Shown here: positions 60,568 to 64,000 of the stretch, in pieces | Layout of the letters: each line of letters opens with the position of its first letter | Position numbering within the stretch: the first letter of the stretch is position 1 | Assembly (NCBI GenBank): GCA_965243635.1 | Contig: OZ251574.1 | Span: forward strand, 1,240,001 to 1,304,000 | DNA from: Rs1 sp000416275 | Lineage (GTDB): Bacteria > Pseudomonadota > Gammaproteobacteria > Pseudomonadales > Balneatricaceae | Direction of reading: 5' to 3' | Length of the DNA: 64,000 nt | Notes under the pieces: model-generated | What the model was told of the DNA's origin: nothing | The model's database searches: none | The model's input: the letters and a program-made list of their open reading frames with translations, nothing else | Made by a program: the position numbers and the translations under genes

Positions 60568-62039
60568 TAGCTATCTCCAGACCACTGGCGATTGTCATTG
60601 CGAATGATCATTTCAGATTCAGTGGGGCCCGAGCTTCCCGCCGGATATTTATGCAAAATATGTTCGCTGCTGCTCCAGTGTTGCATGATGTTATCGCACC
60701 AGGCCCACGCGTGTTCGATTTCATCGCGGCGTACAAATAAGTATTGATTGCCCTTGATTACTTCAAATAATAATCGCTCGTAGGCATGGGGGGTGCGAGT
60801 ATCTTTAAATTCTTGACTGAAATTCAAATCTAATTCAGTGGCTTGAATTTGGATGTCATTGTTAATTCCGGGGGACTTAGTTTGTACTTGTAGGGCCACT
60901 CCTTCGTTCGGCTGCAAGCTAAGTATCAGTTTATTGCCGCCCAAGTTTTGCTGATCTTGATCAAAAATAAAATATGCTTGCTGCTTAAAGTGAATCACTA
61001 TCTGGGTTTGCTTGCGTTTCATTCGCTTGCCCGCTCTCAGGTAAAAGGGCACTCCCGCCCAGCGCCAGTTGTTTATTTCAGCCCTTATAGCGACAAAGGT
61101 CTCGGTTTTGCTGATGCCTTGAGCATCTGGCTCGCTGTTGTATCCCGGCAGTAATTCCACCTCGTTGTTGCCGCTATCGTACTGACCGCAGACCACGGAT
61201 TTTTTTTGCTCGGCGGCACTGATCGGCTTTAGCTGGCGTAAAATTTTAACTTTTTGGTCGCGAATAGTATCCGCTGACAAGTCATCAGGAGGGTCCATAG
61301 CCACTAGTGCCAGCAGTTGCAATAAGTGGTTTTGCACCATGTCGCGCATTTGCCCGGCTTTGTCAAAATAGCTCCAGCGCCCTTCAATACCTATAGATTC
61401 GGCAATAGTTATTTCAATGTGAGAAATATGATTTTGGTTCCACTGACTGCCAAAAATTGGGTTGGCAAAGCGCAGTGCTAATAAGTTTTGCACCGTCTCC
61501 TTACCCAAATAATGATCAATTCGATAGATTTGTCGCTCGTTAAAGTACTGTGCTACTTCCTCATTAATCACACTAGATGATTCGCGATCAAAGCCTAATG
61601 GCTTCTCTAGCACCACTCGACACTCTGCAGTTAAGCACTGCTTGCGGTGTAAGTTTTTGCTGATAGTGCCAAAAAATTCTGCCGCTGTTGCGTAGTAGAA
61701 AATCCGTTGTTGAGCCGGCTGTTCAGCGAGTTGTCGCTGCAGTTGCGGATAGCCCTCGCGCTTTAAAAAATCTAATTGGATGTAGGATATGCGCGCTAAA
61801 AATCGCGCTAAGGTCTGCTGTTCGAAGCGATCTTTTTCAATATGTGACTCTAAGTGTTTGCTGGTTAGCTTGCGGTATTCTCGGCTGTCAATTGACCGTC
61901 TAGCTAGGCAGATAATGCGACTATTTTCTGGCAGGAGTTGATCTTTTTCTAGGTCGTAGAGAGAAGGTAATAATTTACGTTGCGATAAATCACCTAGGGC
62001 GCCAAAAATAATAATGTCAGTTGCGGAGGGTTTATTCAT
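60567..62039 (-). CDS. zwf: Glucose-6-phosphate 1-dehydrogenase
   Basis: 490 aa. Nucleotide-binding IIFGALGDLSQRKLLPSLY, catalytic RIDHYLGKETVQNLLALRFAN, and VPFYLRAGKRMKRKQTQIVIHFK. First gene of the zwf-pgl-eda operon, with HexR-like boxes just upstream. Confidence 0.98.
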   Translation of the reverse strand: MNKPSATDIIIFGALGDLSQRKLLPSLYDLEKDQLLPENSRIICLARRSIDSREYRKLTSKHLESHIEKDRFEQQTLARFLARISYIQLDFLKREGYPQLQRQLAEQPAQQRIFYYATAAEFFGTISKNLHRKQCLTAECRVVLEKPLGFDRESSSVINEEVAQYFNERQIYRIDHYLGKETVQNLLALRFANPIFGSQWNQNHISHIEITIAESIGIEGRWSYFDKAGQMRDMVQNHLLQLLALVAMDPPDDLSADTIRDQKVKILRQLKPISAAEQKKSVVCGQYDSGNNEVELLPGYNSEPDAQGISKTETFVAIRAEINNWRWAGVPFYLRAGKRMKRKQTQIVIHFKQQAYFIFDQDQQNLGGNKLILSLQPNEGVALQVQTKSPGINNDIQIQATELDLNFSQEFKDTRTPHAYERLLFEVIKGNQYLFVRRDEIEHAWAWCDNIMQHWSSSEHILHKYPAGSSGPTESEMIIRNDNRQWSGDS

Positions 62040-62055
62040 CGGATACTCTTTTTCT

Positions 62056-62259
62056 TGTAATTAAACTAGATTTACCATTAATTTTAAGTATTACCTGTAA
62101 TAAGGTCAACTTTTTTGTGTAATATTACTAGATAATTGGTTTTTTGATTGATTTGTTTTATCTGAATTAACCGCGTATGTGCGTCGCTATTACCGCTCTA
62201 TGGCGGGAGGGCTGGCTGCCGACACCAATAAAGAATATTAATGTGGTAATATAACTACC
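62056..62259. promoter_or_regulatory. HexR-like operators between zwf and hexR
   Basis: Three 15-bp matches to TGTARTWWWAYTACA: TGTAATTAAACTAGA (62056-62070, 14/15), TGTAATATTACTAGA (62118-62132, 14/15) and GGTAATATAACTACC (62245-62259, 13/15). The first two flank the zwf promoter region, the third faces hexR. HexR is known to derepress this operon when it binds KDPG. Confidence 0.7.
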
Positions 62260-62339
62260 AAATATGCGCGAGTTATACTGTTAGCTGCCATTATTTCAAT
62301 TTGCTAGCGAGTGCTGTTATCCGGCACTATCGCGCACTT

Positions 62340-62474
62340 AGCTTAGGTGATCACTTGGGTAATCACTTAGGTAAGAGTCTAGGTAAGAGTCTAGGTAAGA
62401 GTCTAGGTAAGAGCCTAGGTAATAGTTTAGCTACAGTCGGTTCTAATGGTTCTAATGGTTCTAATGGTTCTAAT
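62340..62474 (+). repeat. Compound minisatellite upstream of hexR
   Basis: About seven 12-bp units of the form AGTCTAGGTAAG (62340-62423, plus a degenerate eighth) followed by four exact 9-bp units GGTTCTAAT (62439-62474). Both unit lengths are multiples of three and keep one frame open. A 61-codon ORF (62301-62486, TTG start) would encode LGKS and SNG repeats. No clear Shine-Dalgarno, so coding is uncertain. Confidence 0.85.
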
Positions 62475-62552
62475 ACAGGGCCATAGCAGCAAAATAGTGC
62501 TTTATTGAGAAGTTACCGAGCTTTTATCTTGCAGGGTTATAGGGAGAACTAA

Positions 62553-63398
62553 GTGTTAAAAAAAATTAGAGAAAAGCGTGATCAGCTCAATAAATCAGAG
62601 CGTAAAGTAGCAGATACCATTTTGTTAAACCCGTCGGTTGTCACTCAGTTGAGTATAGCGGCGCTCGCCAAATCAGCAGGTGTTAGTGAGCCGACTGTGA
62701 ATCGGTTTTGTCGCAGTTTCTTGTCTAAAGGCTTTCCGGATTTTAAGATTCAATTGGCCAAAAGCTTAGTCAGTGGCTCGCTTTTTGTGACGCGCAGTGT
62801 TGAGAAAAATGATAGCGCAGAGCAATATACAGACAAGATATTTACCTCGACCATCGCAACGTTAGATGCGGCGCGAAAGCAAGTTGATGTGGAGGCGATA
62901 GCGACTGTGGTCGATCATTTAGTGCAGGCGAAACAAATAGCATTTTTTGGTTTAGGCGCCTCAGGTTCGGTGGCGCGGGATGCGCAGCATAAATTCTTCC
63001 GCTTTAATCTACCGGTGGTCGCCTATGATGATGTGTTGATGCAGCGTATGGTGGCAGCCGCCTCTCATACTGGGGATGTGATTGTGATTATCTCCTATAC
63101 TGGGCGCACTAAAGATTTGGTGGAAATAGCCCAGCTAGCTAACAGTACCGGAGCGACTGTGGTCGGCATCACACTGGAAAACTCACCGTTGGCGAAGGTT
63201 TGTCCGGTAGTGCTCAGTGTGCCGCATGTCGAGAATACCGATATCTATATGCCAATGATCTCAAGATTAACACAATTGACACTCCTCGATGTGCTGGCAA
63301 CCGGCGTAACTTTAAAGCGGGGAGAGGGCTTTCATCAGCACTTGGATAAAATAAAGCAGAGTTTGCAATCAACGCGCTACGCTATAGAAGAAAAGTGA
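62553..63398 (+). CDS. hexR: HexR, RpiR/MurR-family repressor of glucose catabolism
   Basis: 281 aa, GTG start with AGGGAG upstream. N-terminal RpiR HTH (LNKSERKVADTILLNPSVVTQLSIAALAKSAGVSEPTVNRFCRSFLSKGFPDFKIQL) and C-terminal SIS domain (FFGLGASGSVARDAQHKF ... VIVIISYTGRTKDLVEIAQLA). Divergent from zwf with HexR boxes between, and next to pyruvate kinase, the usual HexR context. Confidence 0.96.
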   Translation: MLKKIREKRDQLNKSERKVADTILLNPSVVTQLSIAALAKSAGVSEPTVNRFCRSFLSKGFPDFKIQLAKSLVSGSLFVTRSVEKNDSAEQYTDKIFTSTIATLDAARKQVDVEAIATVVDHLVQAKQIAFFGLGASGSVARDAQHKFFRFNLPVVAYDDVLMQRMVAAASHTGDVIVIISYTGRTKDLVEIAQLANSTGATVVGITLENSPLAKVCPVVLSVPHVENTDIYMPMISRLTQLTLLDVLATGVTLKRGEGFHQHLDKIKQSLQSTRYAIEEK

Positions 63399-63413
63399 GC
63401 TTTGATTGCCAAG

Positions 63414-63445
63414 CATTCTACACTGGGTATTTTCAGGGTAGAATG
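63414..63445. terminator. Bidirectional hairpin between hexR and pyk
   Basis: Stem CATTCTAC-A-CTG / CAG-G-GTAGAATG with a short loop, between the convergent stops of hexR and pyruvate kinase. T-runs are weak on both sides. Confidence 0.5.
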
Positions 63446-63482
63446 TTGGTTATCTTGATTGAGTTAGGCTCTTAAATAGTGG

Positions 63483-64000
63483 CTAGCGAACCACATCACC
63501 CACTCTAATTATTTTAAGAGTGTTAGTGCCGCCTTGAGCATTGACATAGTCTCCTTTAGTGATCACCACTAAATCACCTTTTTTGACACAGCCAGTTTTA
63601 ACTATCTCATCTATGGCAAGCTGGTTAATCTCATTGGTTTGCATCTTCGACGAGCTAAAAGCAATCGTATGAACATTGCGATACATAGCTACTTTAGTTT
63701 GGGTATCTGGGTTGTCAGTCAGGGCGAATACTGGCAGAGAAGTTCGCAAACGCGTCGCCTGTTTGGGGGTTGCTCCAGATTCCGTCATGCAGACTATCGC
63801 CTTGACCCCCTCTAAATGATTGGCAGTATAGATGGCCGCTAGCGCGACAGTTTCATCAATATTGTCAAACTGTTCATTTAATCGGTGGCCAGATTTGGCA
63901 ATGTTGGGGCTTGATTCCGCGCCGCGACAGATCCTATCCATCGCTTCAACTGCTTGCACCGGGTATTGTCCCGCTGCTGTTTCTGCCGATAGCATCACAG
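63483..64000 (-). CDS. pyk: Pyruvate kinase, C-terminal part (continues beyond window)
   Basis: 172 codons in the window. VMLSAETAAGQYPVQAVEAMDRIC is the end of the catalytic barrel (family signature), followed by the C-terminal allosteric domain (AIYTANHLEGVKAIVCMTESGATPKQATRLRTSLPVFALTDN ... KKGDLVVITKGDYVNAQGGTNTLKI). The N-terminus lies beyond base 64000. Next to hexR, probably the HexR-linked pykA. Confidence 0.95.
   Translation of the reverse strand, partial: VMLSAETAAGQYPVQAVEAMDRICRGAESSPNIAKSGHRLNEQFDNIDETVALAAIYTANHLEGVKAIVCMTESGATPKQATRLRTSLPVFALTDNPDTQTKVAMYRNVHTIAFSSSKMQTNEINQLAIDEIVKTGCVKKGDLVVITKGDYVNAQGGTNTLKIIRVGDVVR

Overview
The window is a piece of a gammaproteobacterial chromosome in two contrasting halves. 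From about 29 kb to the end it is compact housekeeping DNA: tRNA-Ile(CAU), the macromolecular-synthesis operon rpsU-yqeY-dnaG-rpoD, tsaD-folB-folK, an lptD-surA-pdxA-rsmA-apaG-apaH run, the amgK-murU peptidoglycan-recycling pair, and an Entner-Doudoroff block (zwf-pgl-eda with divergent hexR and convergent pyruvate kinase). amgK-murU and hexR-zwf-pgl-eda together suggest a Pseudomonadales/Cellvibrionales-like relative. The genus cannot be fixed from the sequence alone.

The first 29 kb is an accessory region, best read as a decayed integron cassette array lacking an integrase (a CALIN) beside the tRNA. A copper nitrite reductase gene (nirK) with an upstream NsrR-like site, and an Acg-like Tat-exported flavoprotein coupled to a MarR regulator, precede it on the + strand. 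From 3.6 to 27.7 kb every cassette-type gene lies on the - strand: GNAT acetyltransferase, GyrI-like protein, mercaptopyruvate sulfurtransferase, TacAT-like, BrnTA and broken HigBA toxin-antitoxin pairs, glyoxalase, dienelactone-hydrolase-like protein, a Cys-rich unknown and a HEPN protein. attC-like sites follow the 3' ends of most of them. The only + strand resident gene in this stretch is an amidinotransferase/deiminase.

The array has been heavily colonised. There are three near-identical 2,512-bp IS66-family elements, two with clear 8-bp target duplications. One IS91-like element (tyrosine recombinase plus Y2 HUH transposase) is intact, and left-end and right-end remnants of it lie elsewhere. 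At least four degenerate group IIC-attC introns sit at TTGT/TA on the strand opposite the cassettes, and one complete group II intron with reverse transcriptase sits in the opposite orientation, inside an attC R' box. MITE-like elements, a tandem 337-bp repeat family and a 42-bp perfect palindrome complete the picture. Removing the introns, IS66 copies and a MITE in silico restores attC sites with consensus-like R boxes, so the insertions can be read as layers of history.

In the core half, recognisable regulation includes three HexR-like boxes between zwf and hexR. An inverted-repeat element of about 630 bp lies between the M23 peptidase and DUF2333 genes. An in-frame minisatellite lies upstream of hexR. 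A branched-chain/pyruvate-type dehydrogenase is encoded as a fused E1 alpha-beta plus E2 next to Lrp-type and IclR-type regulators. The window ends inside pyk.
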